The notes: generated by a model from the sequence alone, not told the origin. A DNA stretch of 64,000 bases from Rotaria macrura (GCA_900239685.1 OENT01000131.1:1-64000), one strand, 5' to 3'. Shown: positions 48,721 through 63,400, counted from the first letter of the stretch. Numbers and translations: made by a program.

Positions 48721-50821
48721 AGATAGAAACCAGTGTATGAATCCATTACTAGCATAACAACCCATATTCTATTATAGTCATAAATCACAACATTATTTGC
48801 CGCTTCTTGCAATGCTTTTTATAAAAAATGTTAAATTAAGAAAAATGAACAACGAAAAATGGAAACTAACGAGTGAATAGCAACAATGAAAATGAAAAAT
48901 AGGGCACCTATCAGAAAAAGACGATGCGAAAAAATTCGTCATATTAAATTTTCTTTTAGCATATGAAGCTATAGATATGTGAGTTCCACATTTTAGCCCC
49001 AACGGGGCTGCGCTAACTAGCTATTTTAAATATTTTAACAGATCGAATAGAAATAAGTATCCATGACGTAAAAAGAAATAAAGTTCTCCATCGACTGATG
49101 TTTAACAATACGTTTTATTCAACAACATACGCAGATCACAACTGAACCGTAATGATGAATGAGATAGTCGTAGTGTAAATAAAATGGAAGTTGTTCAGAC
49201 TACTTTAAAAATTTGAATAGTATTTTGATACCTCATTCCATTTTTATAATTTTCTTCAATTATTGTTTTCTTGGACATCGTTAGCTTAAGCTCAATCATT
49301 TTATGTCTAAGTGTTCCAATATTTAATTCAAAAGACTAATATATTTCCGACAAACAATATGAACCAGTTCATCTTGTTTCACTTTCAATACGTAAAGAAG
49401 TTGCTCCATGAGATCAATCATCACTGGTAAACTTGACTAGGAAACAATGTAGAATCTAGTTAGTCTACTTTCAACATTGGCAAGGAACAGTGAAATAGAA
49501 TTCGACAGAATTATGTTAGACATTCTAAAAAATTCTACTCTATTTTTTAAATCACTAAGTCCAATTGTAAACTATTGATATCAATAGAAAAAGGATACCA
49601 TGCGAAGTTTACTTTCTAGAAAATAACTTCAAATGTTTATTTGTACTACTAATATGAAATCCGTGAGAACGTGATGCTCGATTTTTGATAAGTATATTTG
49701 TCAACGAAGATTACATCACCGAATACAAGACTATTGAAAAACTCGTTTGTAAGAAATTCGGATGTTTTTATTGATAATCTATTTCGACGATGAAATTCAC
49801 AATCAAAGAACAGAATCTAGCTACTAGAAACTTCGATCGTTTCAATTTGGAATATTGGATAGTTGAAAGGAAATTCAATGAATACTTTAATGAATCTTGA
49901 GAACTATTTGGCTTTATCCATGCCAACTACGACGACTAAACATCTGTCTCTATTATAACTTAACTATAGTTCTATAGTTAAAACAATGTACACTACGTAG
50001 ATATCTATTTGATTTAAAACATAATCTGTTGATATTGAATTTGTCAGAGCTTTGACACGGTATTATTAAAGACAATCCTATATAAAAAGCATAAATGGAA
50101 CGTGATTTAACCGTTATTCATTTCTATCTTTTAATATTGACTATTTTCTTTCGGATGTGTTTATTAAAAGTGGCGTGTTGATTTCATGAATATTTATTAT
50201 AAATCTAATAATTTGATGTATTCAATATGCAGGCTTGTTTTACATTATACTCCGAATATTAAATGGATGACACTTTGCTACAATTCATAAAATGTTATTA
50301 ACTCGAGCTTTTCGCTTCTCATTAATATACAATCCATGGAAAAAAAAGACACTTGTTTTTCTAGTTGCATGATGACTTCATCTAAAGTAGTTTCCAATGT
50401 AATTTATTTAAAAGCAAAATTCCTAACGTCTTACCGTGTGATGTAAATCGATGCAAAGCTATCAAAACGTGGACAATTAATTGGTGGTATGGTGATATTT
50501 TAATAGTTCGTGACCTCCTGAATGCTAATCTATTTTGTATATGAATAATTTCCATCGAACTAATGTTCTACTATTACTAGATCAGTGTTACTAGTAATAA
50601 ATTTGCAACAGCGACAATCCAAAATATATTTCTGCCTGTTCATGTTTAGACAATCGTTCATTCATTTTACAGATATTAAATTTACTCGTTTTTCATGAAC
50701 ACATCGTATGTAACAGTGTAAACATCAACCTAATGAGTCGATATAATTGACGATTTATTAATTTTGAATAAAAAAACATGATAATTTGTTAATTAGTACT
50801 AATCACAGATGTCAAGAAAAA
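48721..50821. other. Intergenic DNA
   Basis: 2.1 kb between the hairpin block and the 3' end of the stomatin gene. No gene recognised. The minus-strand AATAAA at 50754-50759 probably serves stomatin, about 95 bp after its stop. Confidence 0.4.
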
Positions 50822-50841
50822 ATATATATATATATATATAT
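50822..50841. repeat. (AT)10 microsatellite
   Basis: Perfect AT dinucleotide run just inside the 3' UTR of the stomatin gene, 13 bp past its stop codon. Confidence 0.85.
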
Positions 50842-50853
50842 GAGGTATAGAGT

Positions 50854-53179
50854 TCAAAATCCAGTGCTCGTTGACCCTGAACCTCGACTTCTTACTAATT
50901 TCAAAAGTTCAACTAAAACGAAGAATAGCAATATGAAAAATCATCAATATGCAATGCTACTTACTAGGTATCGGAAAAACGATCGTTGAATTCTTCTCAG
51001 CCGATATATGTGTTAATGTTTGAAGGTAACGCAATTGTAAGGCTATTGGACTCTCATTAATGACATCAGCCGCTTCCTAAACAAGTCAAGTATAATTTCT
51101 AAATAGTACATCGAAAACAACTACAAAGAAAAAGAACTTTACCTTTAATGATCGTGATGCTTTTTGTTCACCTTCAGCTGCAATAATTTTTGCACGTGCT
51201 TCACGAGCAGCTAGAACAAAGAAAAAACAAAACTTAATTAGTCAATACCATACCACTATATTCTAACCTTCAGCTTCAGCGGCCATACTACGTTGCATAC
51301 TTACAGGCAATCGGACATCTTTGCTAAATAAAAGAAAAGATGCATGATCAATGTTTCGAAAAGAAAAAATTAACTATTCAGTACTCACATTTCGACACGT
51401 TCAACTTTAACCCCCCATGGATCTGTTCCTTCATCAAGATGTACTTGCATTGAATGTGAAATATTTTCACGATCAGATAATATTTCTTGTAATGTTTTTG
51501 TACCTCTTTTAAAAGCAAAACCATTGTTGAATATTGTTATCTGTACAAAGTAACTTACAGAATATTGCGAAGTGTAGTTGCTGCAAGGAGTTGTGTTGAA
51601 TACCGTGAATTTTCAACATTGGTTACACTAATAATTGGATTAAAGATTCGAAAATAGACAACAGCATCGACGGACACTGTCTATAGAAAACGATTTGAGA
51701 ACATGTATGCAGTTTTAGTTAAGTAACTAACCACTGAATCACGTGTAAGAATTTCTTGAGGAGGAACATCGAAAGTCACTAGAAAAAACGAGAACATTCT
51801 GCAGCGAGAAAACATCTTGGCATTTGACGAACCCGTTCGCAGATCGACTTTAATTATTGTATCGATACATGGTAAAACAAAGAATAGACCCGGACCTTTG
51901 GCACCACCTAAATCAAAACGTAATTAAAGCGTTTTGCTTTTGAATTAATGAACAGTAAATTGCTACCAGATAGAATTCGACCGAGACGCATAATAACGGC
52001 TCGTTCATATTCTTGTACAACCTAGTGAATTGATATTAATTCATACAAAATGATTTCATGAATATTTTTGTGTGTGTAGAGTTTCTTACTTTTACAGCAA
52101 CACAAAGTGAAAATGGAAATGTCAGGGCACAAACAATATACGATAGAACAACCAGAACCCAGCCACATGCTCCAAGACCTTCTTCTGTATTCCTTGCATC
52201 GTCTAATAATGAAAATAGTATTAGTTTCAAAAGTGTTAAACTATGGTTGAATTAAACAACTAGTAAATAACACGAAAAAAGCTTGACATATATTTATTAC
52301 ATGAATAATTTCCCGAACGAGAATCTGTTTGTATAGCCGACGCATTTACTGACAAATGATGATAGATAAATAAATGATATGAATAAGAAAGATTTTCAGA
52401 AATTTTTCTAACTTACGTTGTGAATTCATAGTTGTTGTATGTCGTTGCTTATGTTGTTTCGATGACATTTCAATATTTTGCCCTCCCGACTTAATTCTAT
52501 TCGAACGCTAAAATTGAAAGAAATTTTTCTGTTAATTCTTTTCTTTTTATATGTCAACAATAACATTCTCATAGGAATGATTCTAATGAGAAAGAAAAAG
52601 AAAACTTATCTAATCCATGCGTCATTTTTTTTCTCTGTCTCGCAGTCATATCATGGTTATAGATCACTAGAAGAAACAGCAAAAAAACACCTCGTCTTCT
52701 TCTCGTATGAGAAAAACTTTGCTTATACTACGACGTGAAGATAGGAGCATCGAATACGACTTTAACGCGCATAGGGCTCTAATGTGCGTCATCATTCTGT
52801 CATTTACATATAGCCGAGGAGATGAATTCAAAAAGAAGATGAGGAGAAAAAAAAAGGAAAGAAACGATAAGCATCGATTACTGAGATATTTGTCAATACT
52901 GTTTCTTTCTTTTTCTCATTTCCGATGGTTGTCTCGCAAAATGCAGAATAAAATAGAAAAAAATGACATACAAAATAGACAATAGTTGTCATCGATGATG
53001 ATGGAATAACTCAAAGTAAATCCTTATGAATATGCAATAATCTTTTTTTGTCTCTGATAATGTTCCCATAGAAATCATATAAACTAAGTCCGACAGTTGT
53101 TTATTCGATTGTATGTGCTACGCAATCTAAGATAATGACACACAAAATCTAGCTTTCATCTGCTACTTACCGTTTTCAT
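50854..53179 (-). CDS. Stomatin/Band-7 (SPFH) family membrane protein, 13 coding exons
   Basis: Minus-strand exons: 53179-53171, 52507-52417, 52348-52301, 52202-52090, 52021-51967, 51907-51833, 51778-51732, 51680-51559, 51505-51389, 51323-51268, 51210-51143, 51076-50965, 50912-50854. Total 972 bp, 323 aa, every junction in frame with GT-AG borders. The protein has a basic N-terminus, [21 protein letters not shown] (membrane hairpin), [30 protein letters not shown], then [19 protein letters not shown]. It continues with [70 protein letters not shown] and a final FPIPIELL. Stomatins are oligomeric membrane scaffold proteins that regulate channels (MEC-2 type). The first exon codes only Met-Lys-Thr, directly preceded by an in-frame TAA. 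Most introns are 50-80 bp; the first is 663 bp. Without that exon, ATG 52468 would give 307 aa. Confidence 0.92.
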
Positions 53180-56100
53180 TTAGTTTCTTTTGTGTGCTAT
53201 CTGTAAACGATATACATATATATATATATATCCAAGGTGAACGAATAGAAGATGAAAAATAACTGATTACTGATATGCTTACAATTGTAAAGTGTTGCTA
53301 AACGACATACACGTCATCCATTGTGTTTTTCTATTTACGTCAGTGATGAAAAGATTAAATCAAGAGTACGGCAAGTTTTTTTTCTCTCTTTTCCTTTCTT
53401 TTATTTTACTATTCACACAACAGACTAGTCAGATTGGATAGCTAGATGAACGACGAACTTTATTTTTATGATATATGTATGTAGAAAAACAGCAAAACAA
53501 TCGAGATATAAACCAAGTACGTAAGTGAAAATCATAGAACGAAAGAAGATATCTATCGTTTCAAATATACTATATTCTCTCATAGAATAGATTCTTAAGG
53601 CATATATTGGTATCTATTGAATAAACGAACAAGACTAATTAACATATAAATAAGACACGTGTTGTTTACTAAATCTAGCGAATAGCTGATTTTCAGATTG
53701 ATAAACTTTTTTTGCTAATATTTTCAGTACAATTTAAGTTTTATCGTATAGATCATCAAGAAATATTCAATTGTATAATTTTTGTCAATCATATCCATTA
53801 TAGAGTTGTTAATTAATTGAATTAATTGTTTTGTCGTTTTCTCTTCATATCGAGAAGCACGCTAGTCCTTTTCTCGCTGTGCCATACATAATTAAGTCAA
53901 ATAAAAGTTTAATAGAAGAGCAACTATAATTAATAATGCATCATGCATTGGTATTAATATAGTCTATTCATCACTCGACAACTTTTTGGTTCCTCTATAT
54001 TCTATGTTTCATAGTAAAGTTGTTACAGATAATAACTCAAAAATGAATATGTAATCAAATGCAACAGTTTTCGACATTAGTCCAATCTTATATTATCTAT
54101 TATGTGTAGAAGAAGTATTTTTTCATCGCAATTACTTACTCGAACGAGTTACTCGGAACATGCTCATTGACTATCTATGACAGTATGCTATGTTCTATGT
54201 AGTGTTTCTTTTTGATTACGGACGTTCTTTTACTTAAATGGGGGAAAACATTTCTACAAAGCTGAATCGACACGGAAAGATGGGGGCAGCGAAATTGTTC
54301 ACATGATGGAAACAAATGAAAATAGATATTGTAAACTAACGTGTACAGATAACTCTGTGGAGCAATATCAATTATATAAAGTTAGTCTGGTGTTGTTTGC
54401 CACATGTCATCCAGACCCATGTTTTATAAACATGTATTGCTAGAGAAAAATACTTAACATGACTGAGATAAGCCTAGATACACATAAATTCTACATCTTG
54501 ATTGTAAATTTAAAAACAGTTCGATATTCAACTATTTCATGTAAATCATTTTTCTATATTCTTTTCACAAAATAAATCTTGTCTTGATTGTAGAATGCGG
54601 ATACTTTTGTTCCGCTCTCCCTCTCGCCCCTCCCCCCTCCTTCCGCTTTACCTTAATTTTTCCTTAGTTAGTCGAAAGGAAAACAATGTCCGCAATCAAG
54701 ATGTAGTCGTGTCTGGCTAATGTCAAGAGAATTTTCAAGTCGATGCTATTGTGAATTACGATCTCGAATGTTCGATGTCGGAACGATTCAATTCGTTGTG
54801 ACTATGTTAAAAGATCCAAACGGTTACTTCATTAAGTTTCATAAATATTCGATATTAACATAATTAAATCAATCGATGAACAAGAAAGCGTAATACTATT
54901 CGTCGACATTCAGGTATAAAAATAATTACGACTGAACAACTTCTTATGTATACGTATATGATAAATTGAAGTCGACGTTTCAGTAAAGTTTCCATCAGAT
55001 TAAGTCCTAACACTAAAACGTTAACTATCGACGGATAACATTCATTTTCAAGATTCAATATATAAGTTGATTGAAATCCTGTATATCTAAGTATACATCT
55101 CATTCTCACAGAAGACTTTACCGGTAAATAAGATAGTCTAATGAATTTTGATTACATTGGCATTCGAACCTTCGCTGATTAATGACGGAAGAAAGGCAGA
55201 ATAAGTTCGACTAACAATTCATAGAGAAAAAATATACTACATCTTCACTTGAGATCGCAAAGGTACCATCTACTATTTGTTCCATAGTTCAATCAAATAT
55301 TTTTTTTATGTAACTCAATAATGCATTCGAATCACGCATGTTCTATTTATTTTTGTATTCGAGTCTTGATCGTTAGCCTATTTTATTTTATTAATACAAG
55401 TCAACGAAGTTAATTTTCAAATTCTGAAGTAGACAAGGATCAAGTATTAAGTAGTAAAAAAACAATAATTGATACCGTCCGTGAATCGTTCTAACCGTGC
55501 ATATATATTCGACGTACCGGTCACAATTTTGACTCGTAGAATAGGACTTAACGATTGGAATAGATACAATTAGTAACAGATACTGCAATCTATTGATGTA
55601 TTTATCAGATACAATAAAATCTTCAATACAACTTAAACATATCTTATCGAACAAAACTTATTGATTGGTTAATTTTCCATCGCAACTATTCCTATTGATT
55701 TGTCAAACTAATCATGTTGTGGGCTTTTTTTTATTTAAGTATGATTGAAACCGAGCAAAAGAATGATCCGTTTTGATAATGTATTTGAGTGCTTAATATC
55801 TAGAAAGAAGAGTTCGTCAATCAGAAGGAGAAAAGAGGAGAAATTCATAATCGTAAGATCAATAATTATAATTTATTCAAAATAGATAGATTCGATTATT
55901 GTTTCATGCTTTGATAATTGTAACATTCGCCATTGACGTTAACAATATCATTGTTTTATATAAAAACATGATTGCTTTCGAATCTATCTTGTATGAGAAT
56001 AAGATACATTAATATTGATTGAAATAGAAGGAAACAATACAGTTAATATTGAAAAAAAGATTTTCTTTTTCTAATGTTATAATGTCTCATTGCCAGAAGA

Positions 56101-59100
56101 TCTGTTTTTTTCTCACATATGTCGTTTCGACATATTTGCTCAAATAATTATTAAAATAGCCTCTATTCTGTGATACTTGTTAGAAAGGATCATGTTTTGG
56201 TTTTAAAAGCAGTTATCAACTAAGACGACAAACTGATGTACATTATTCATGGTTGAGTTTGAATGAATCAAAAGTACGAATTGGATATATTTTTTTATTG
56301 GAAACTGACAAGTGCTTTTTGCTCGCCAATGAATAATAATTACAAGTTACTCAGATTCTTTTGACAAGTACAAGCCCGTTTATTCCTTTTAGAATTCACT
56401 AAGATCAAGTATAATAGATAAGACTTGAAATTCTTCTCAGAAGAAAAATTACTTGAGTAAGAGTTTTTGTTTTAGTTACCGACTTCAAGATAAGTAGTCA
56501 TTGGGAAAGCAAACACTAGTTTTCGCTTACATTTCCATTCGTGTATGAAAAAGGAAAAAAGACGAAACTTGACAATTATTACCTTACATAAGACGACTTC
56601 GTGATTACTATATCGTACATCGTCAGTAAAGACTTCTTATCGGTGATGCTTCATAGGAACAATATATTTTGATGTTACTAGCATTATGCCTTTATCTATT
56701 GTGTTCGCTTTGATGAATGATAACAATCCATTTACTAGAGACTAGATCAAATGAGTTCTATTTACATAACTACTTCGGTTGAATGGAAACAAAAATAACA
56801 TTGACGTTTTTTTAATGTAATTGTTACAATTGATTATTCATGCAAGCATTACCATGCTAAAATACGAAACGTGTGATCTATTTTGAATAAAACATATAGA
56901 TGTAGATGTGTGTGTTGTCTAACTTACAATTAACTATTTGAAATAAGATGTCTCAGTGTTGAAACGATCGGCGACAAATCAAATAACACTGAAACTACTT
57001 AATTGACACAATTGAGTGATAAATTGAAAGCATTCTAATCTCAAAACGTCGATAGAAAGAAATAATAGACATATTTGATAAAGAACGGACATTAATAGAG
57101 AATAAAATCGAAATCTCTATTTTGAAATGCTGTATATTGTAATTTCTGAAATAGGACATTGCATTCGATTAACAATTCTAGAGCAGTGAATAAAAATTGA
57201 TAAGCTATCTTAGAATCATGTTTATGGAACATTGAATTGTTGATTCTCTGGAGCCACGAACAACTGTTTTCTTGCAAATGTCGATTACTGTGACCAGGAT
57301 TTGAACAGCATTTGAATTAGGGTAAAAACACCCCATAGATTAGGCGATATGACAAAATCAAATTCAATTTACATTCATCGAAGCGTTAGAATCTAGCGAA
57401 CATTAACATCGTTGCAAATAATATAAACTACGATAAAACAAAGATTTTTCAAGTTAGGAGATCTCATATTCACACTTAATCGTCACTGCTAGACGTTGTA
57501 ATTAAACGAGAATACCTCCTCTTCAGTCATTTAATTTCTGAAAAAAAAGTAGTTCACTTTAGAATAAGACAAAAATCGTGTTTACACATAGGTGCATTCG
57601 TTGCTTCGAAAGAGATAGTTTTAGATTAGTTTTCTTGCTTATGTCAAGCGTATTTTTTAATTAGTATATCAGATGGGACACTTTTGTTTGAGATGCTTTG
57701 AAAAACATCTTCATCATATCATTCTATACTATAAATCATAAAACCAAAGACAGTTATGAATGATGACATTTTGCATTTACTTACCGATGTGCATTCGATG
57801 TGTCAAAGATTATATCTTATCCATCTATCAATGAAGTCTCATTGGAAAAGATAAAGAACAGGAGAAAAAGCGCATAAGTCATAAATCTAACAGTAGCAAT
57901 ATCGTAGAAGTATTCAACTAAGCTCTTGAGTATTGATAGATTTTATTATTAAATACAGTGAAGAGTCTATTAGAGTGATAGTTGCAGAATGCTCGTTTCA
58001 TTCAATAAGGCTAGAATTTCAGTTTTTCTCACAGAAAAGAGAAAAAAATGAGCTAATAATGTTTCTAACTAACTTTAAACACAATTTATGATGATGATCA
58101 GTTTCTATCCACGCGACATCATTCACATCGGCGTCGAATTGTAGCATTAAAGACATTCTTAGATGTAAGGTCGGTTGAATCATGGAAAAAGGATCAGAAA
58201 TGGAAAAAAACTACCAATATTTTTCAAAAACTAAACTCCATCATGATTATACTTCATAATCATGATGTTTTTATTTATTTTTGATTGCTAAAAAAGTTAG
58301 TACAAAACGATCGATTGTAAATATTATAAATAACACTTTCTATACGTGGATTAGTAGGTTCTACATCGAAAAAATACAGATTTTGTAAATAAATTCTCAT
58401 GTAAATACAAGATAAGAAAATCACTAATCGATAACAATGAGTATTTCTTCCGTTCAATCAATCGAAATGAATCTTATCTTCATCGCATTCCAAAAATTTA
58501 AGACTTAACAGTGACTTTCATCCTCATCTGATGCAAGAAATCGGTTACATTGAATCATATACCAGAGTGTTTCGTTGAGTGTAATTTGCTATGAGTCTTA
58601 TGCATTGTTTATTGAATTATTTAAAGAGGAAAGAAAGATAATTTAAAATGATTTCTCCTAGACATACGCATACAAATCGAATGATTTTTTTCTTACTGTA
58701 AACGATGCGACAGAATTACAATGTAGCTCATGAAATGGTTTGCATCTTGATAACCAGTCCCAAACATACTACCATGCTTTTTAGTTTTTACAATTGAAAA
58801 TCGTATGTGGGTTATTGTCTTGGTTGTATCAATGTAGAACGTATGCGAGCACAATTTAAATGGAACACATGATAATATCTAGTCTATATTTAAAAGACAT
58901 ATTGAAAAATATCGAACACGGATGCATCGAAATGGGCATATTTCTATAGTGAAGAACGTCAATATCAACGATGGTCACGTCACTTCATTCAACAATATCG
59001 TGATTACCTATAAGGAGATATTACGATAGCTTATTTTATTTAGGAAACTATATGAAAACAAATAGGTATATCAACCAACAGCCTATGTTTTTAGTATGAA

Positions 59101-59239
59101 AGATCAAGAGTTTCCATCACAGGTTGAATCAAAACATATTTTGACAAACAACAAGGAACCAAATACAGTCAGGAATGTGTACAGATGATGGATTCGGTTA
59201 AAGAGTACTGCTTCTAAATAAAAATCAGACCTTCATGTA
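53180..59239. other. 6-kb gene-poor interval
   Basis: AT-rich DNA upstream of stomatin, with a TA tract at 53211-53231 and a pyrimidine-rich stretch near 54616-54650. Open frames 54864-55109, 55391-55654, 57092-57277 and 58275-58457 have no supporting features. Around 58912-59011 a short frame reads DASKWAYFYSEERQYQRW and stops; it may be a coding relic but is too short to call. Confidence 0.35.
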
Positions 59240-59573
59240 TCATAGTAATAGTAATAGAAGAAAAATGCATGAAGAGATGAATGTCAGGTTAAATAAAAAT
59301 ACAGCCGTTAAATCAATGAACGATGTACTCTTATCGTTCAACATATTGCATTATTGGTGGCAAACTATGTAAACCCGACATGCTAGTGAACTCTAGTAGA
59401 TCCTGTATCCGTTCTTTCTTTGATACATAACGCGAACTGAAGATTAACTGTTGCAACAAATATGACACATAGGCGTAAGTGGCCAATATCATAATGTATT
59501 GAAAATTTTACAATGTCGTCAGAGGTAATCCAACATAGTTTTCATATGTCGTGTAGTCTACTGAAGTACCATC
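59240..59573 (-). pseudogene. Decayed fragment resembling an ABCA-type ABC transporter
   Basis: On the minus strand from 59573 a frame reads DGTSVDYTTYENYVGLPLTT. It crosses a TAA (59508-59510) and continues with YAYVSYLLQQLIFSSRYVSKK and ERIQDLLEFTSMSGLHSL. This resembles the segment of ABCA transporters where the first large luminal domain ends and a hydrophobic helix is followed by a KExxxQELLxxxGMS-like motif. After a stop at 59331-59333, similarity seems to resume in another frame (TAVFLFNLTFISSCIFLLLL), like the next membrane helix, ending at TGA 59240. There are several lesions and no nucleotide-binding domain nearby, so this is a relic. The assignment rests on pattern recognition only. 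Confidence 0.4.
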
Positions 59574-60131
59574 TGGTCTCTAAGAACAGCCCTTCTTGTG
59601 AACTCAGTTGAATAAGCAATACACAATTTACGAAAATGGGATTAGAGTGACCTTCCACGATTGATAACCGAAGTTGATTTCCATGGAACAGTGAGAAGAT
59701 GAAGCAGATTCAGAACGGATACAGAAGACATTCTTGTGAAAGATTTGATAGAAGAGACGAATCTCAAGTACATCATACCGGTGTCAAATTCAAGGCAAAA
59801 CTTATGTACACGAAAGATTTATTCTTCTCAATACTGACAACTGTCTCTTGTTGAAAAATTGTACGGCAGAATCAGAATGATCTCTAGTATCTTAGTCTGA
59901 TATGTGGAAAGTATTATTCTACAAATACATGATAACGAAGATAAAATAGTTTGGTCCTCTCTATCTCGTTTTTATAAATTAAGTCCAATACTGTTGAATA
60001 TATTACAGAGTGTCAGCAGAGTAGCATCCATATAGGAGGAACTTCTGAAAACCATGTGTGTATACATGGAAAAAATTCAAAAGATCTGCTATGAATTATT
60101 TACATGTGAATCAACAGAACATTCACCATGG

Positions 60132-60431
60132 CCCAGGGTAAACAATCAGATACAAAGATCTGACAAGATTCTGCATCTGATCTTGTATAATCTGGTAATA
60201 TCAGATGAAAAATCGTGATCTCAGAAGTTTGACATCAAGTCTTACTCTAAAATTCTTGATAGATCTTGTTCTTCTATCAGAGCTGATTATAAGATTGTAG
60301 AAAATCTTATGCGACAGTAAGATCTTACAAGAATCTTACTGTACGAATTGATGTAAGATATCTGAGACCACGATTTTTCGTACAATTTCATCTGATCTTA
60401 CAAGACTTAATATCTGATTTTTTGACCTGGG
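60132..60431. mobile_element. Non-autonomous inverted-repeat element, ~300 bp
   Basis: Both ends are imperfect inverted repeats beginning CCCAGG: cccagggtaaacaatcagat on the left and, in reverse complement, cccaggtcaaaaaatcagat on the right. A second inverted pair, gaaaaatcgtgRtctcaga, lies inside at about 60208-60227 and 60360-60380. The middle is filled with GATCTTACAAG/CTTGTAAGATC-type subrepeats. No target-site duplication is obvious. No coding capacity. It is probably an older MITE. Confidence 0.55.
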
Positions 60432-63400
60432 AAAAATAATAACTCAAAATAAATGAAAACTACGTGTGCTACTCTTTAGGGCTTACAAAAAAAGAGAGAA
60501 CAGAAAACAAACGAATAATTTGACTATGTTTTTTGCTCACACAAGAGACAGTGGACAAGAGTAAATCAAGAGAAGAAAGAAGAAGAATTAGTGCTACTAC
60601 TTATCAAAGTGTCATAAAATGTGATGGAAACTGTCCCATTGCAACTCTGGTAAGGGATGGAAAACTTTTCGAAAAATGATTCCATAATTGAATCCATCCC
60701 TGGATAGTGTCCTCATATAATGTAGCAAAACAGAACAATCAGGATTTCATACCAAATGTCTTTTTGCTCACCAGAGTCTTATCATTTTGTCTAGAAGTCA
60801 AAAGAAATCAGCACGGCCAGAAGAAAATCGAAATTAGTTATCTATTTGAATTCTCGGTAAATGCATTATCGTGTATGATACATCACCCTTTGTTGTTTGC
60901 GGTCCGAGAGTAGTCGATAGGTCTCTCAACTTATTGAAGATGATTGAAAACTAATTAAATTATAGAACAGCATACGGTGAATAAATTGAGATAGCTCCAA
61001 AAATATGCAATATAAATGTAGGAGTTTTACGGGAGCGTATAGTCTTAGTTCTTATTAATTCATCGTTCTGTAATCGAATATGATATTATATTTGAAAGTT
61101 AATGTCACGCCGTCGACATACAGATGAATTTTGGTTAGACTTGCCACAATGAAGAATCTAGCTGCAATTATAGAACCTTGAGAAAACCAAAAATTTCACA
61201 ATGACGCAATCAAGTTTTTACGCACTCAACCGGATAGCATCAACCGATAAGTGTTTGGAAAAGGTTTGCAGAAATATTTTACATTCAAATGACAAGATCA
61301 TAAGTAATAGCAACAATAGATGAAGACTTTAGTGAGTCAATCAAAGACGTTTAATCATCTAGTGTTTACTTGAATACATTAACTATCGTTCAAGTCGGCA
61401 ATCGAGAAAAACTATTGTAAATATTAGTAGTTAGTCTAGACAGGAAAATTCAAGTGTCTAAAATCTAGGTGTAACATGTCAAGTAAGACTCTTCATCAAT
61501 GTTTCTTTATTTACAGTTTCTTGTGTTTGGAGTGACTATTGCTTCTGTAACATTCTCTAGTAGAATCTCAATTCTATATATTGCAATGAAAGTTTCGAGT
61601 AGGACTTCGACTGATGCATTGCTGTCCGTTCGGTTTTCTGCATTCAATTCATTCTATTTTACTTCTGAGCACTTCCTAGAATTTTGAAGAGAAAGAAATA
61701 TATCGAACCAGTAATAATAACCACATGTTTATGAGTGAAATCTTCGTTCGGGATAATATTCGTTAAATTAAAAAAAGAAACATCGCCTTGGCTATTTTCC
61801 CCCCAAGTCGATTGCGGGGAACGATAGATCAGCATGAATTTCGTCTTGTAAAAGGAGCTGTCTTTTGCTGTTGCCGATTGATCCCATGGAAATAAGATGG
61901 AAATGTAACGCATCATGAAATGCGCTCCTTTTCTTTTTGTCTCTCTTTCTTTCTTCCACTCTATTTGACCGCTACACGTGCTCGTTTGTGTTACTGCTTT
62001 TCACTGTTCTTCATTCTGTTTTTGCTTTTTGTACTCTTTCACCATGATATTTTACTTATTCTTTTATTTACTATCCCCATGCCCATACAAATGCGAATCC
62101 GTACTCCGTTTATTATATTAGGACATATATTATAGCACTCAACTTTAATAAGGCAATTTGAGCGTGATCATTTAGATTTGTATATTTTAAAATTATGCCA
62201 GCTCTGACGAGCGACATGTCCATTAGTATATAAAAAAACACGTTTAGCAGATAATCTTTGCGTTTTTCTATAACCACCAAGGTCAGTAATTCAAAAACCA
62301 CTGATCAACTATATTGAAAGCAAAACGTTTCATTCTTTTGCAATCGAATTTTTCTATACCGATTAATAGAATCGCATAACAACCAATGAATGCTTAAATT
62401 TAGCTAACTACTTAAAATAATTAAGATTTATATAAACAAAAGAATCATTCATGAAACCAATATTTGAGAAGTGTATAGAACAAAATCACTAACGCTTGAA
62501 AAAGTTTACGTTGTTATTAGCAACATGTTTGTTTCAACAAAAAGGGACATGGATAATACGTATTCATTAACTTATACATTTTCTTATTTTGCATGGTTAT
62601 TTCATTTCTTTTATCTCCTAAAATTATTCTAGAAGAACTTCCAGATTAGCCTACACGACTGATGCATTGCTATCGTTTTATTATAGCTGCTAATATATGT
62701 GCAGCATGATTAAGGGAGATTCATTACAAGCAAAAGTTAAATCTTACGTTGATGTATGCTTAAAACGAATGTTGACGGTCCAGTATTCTATACTAATGTT
62801 TTCTTCCGAATGATTTCTATATTCAAAAAAAAGAGCAATTACCCTGATTAAGTATCCTCTAGTAAACTAGTAAAAAAAATTGACGGAAATGGAAGAATAA
62901 CTATTTTTAAATATGAATATCTTTCACTTAAATCAGTTAATTGTTTATCAAGTAAACTGCATGCAAAATCTGTACGGATGCCTTGCATTTTCCTATTCTG
63001 TTCCTTTGTTTTCTATTATTGCAATGCATAAGGATGCCTTCTTTCGCTTTCGTTTTCTCGTCTCTTTTCGCCTTGTTAGTTGTAACCTTTTTCGAAGGGT
63101 ATTTGTGCTATGTTTCATTTTTTTCTCCCTTTTCTGTTTCTATATTGACTTGTTGGACAGTCATATCAGGTTTGTTTCCGTTCTTTACATCGATATTGAT
63201 GATGACTATAAAACTGATTTCAGTTACAGGCCTATAATCTATTTAAGAATGAAATAAAAATTGCATCTATTTCGCTTTTGTTGGTGAATATATACGTTAG
63301 ATGATTGGTTGACAATGTCTTATAATTTTTTTTTCCATTCAAGTGTTGTTTGAATGCATAGATAGAATTAGTCGCAAAGAGACCGCAGTATGATTCTTCT

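Noticed and set aside
58912..59011. Short frame with SKWAYFYSEERQYQRW
   Set aside because: Only about 30 codons bounded by stops; possible relic but no identifiable family, so left out as a feature.
62913..63257. Hydrophobic frames just upstream of the GH3-like exon
   Set aside because: Considered as a first exon with a signal anchor, but they are T-rich low-complexity readings and no donor links them in phase to 63516.
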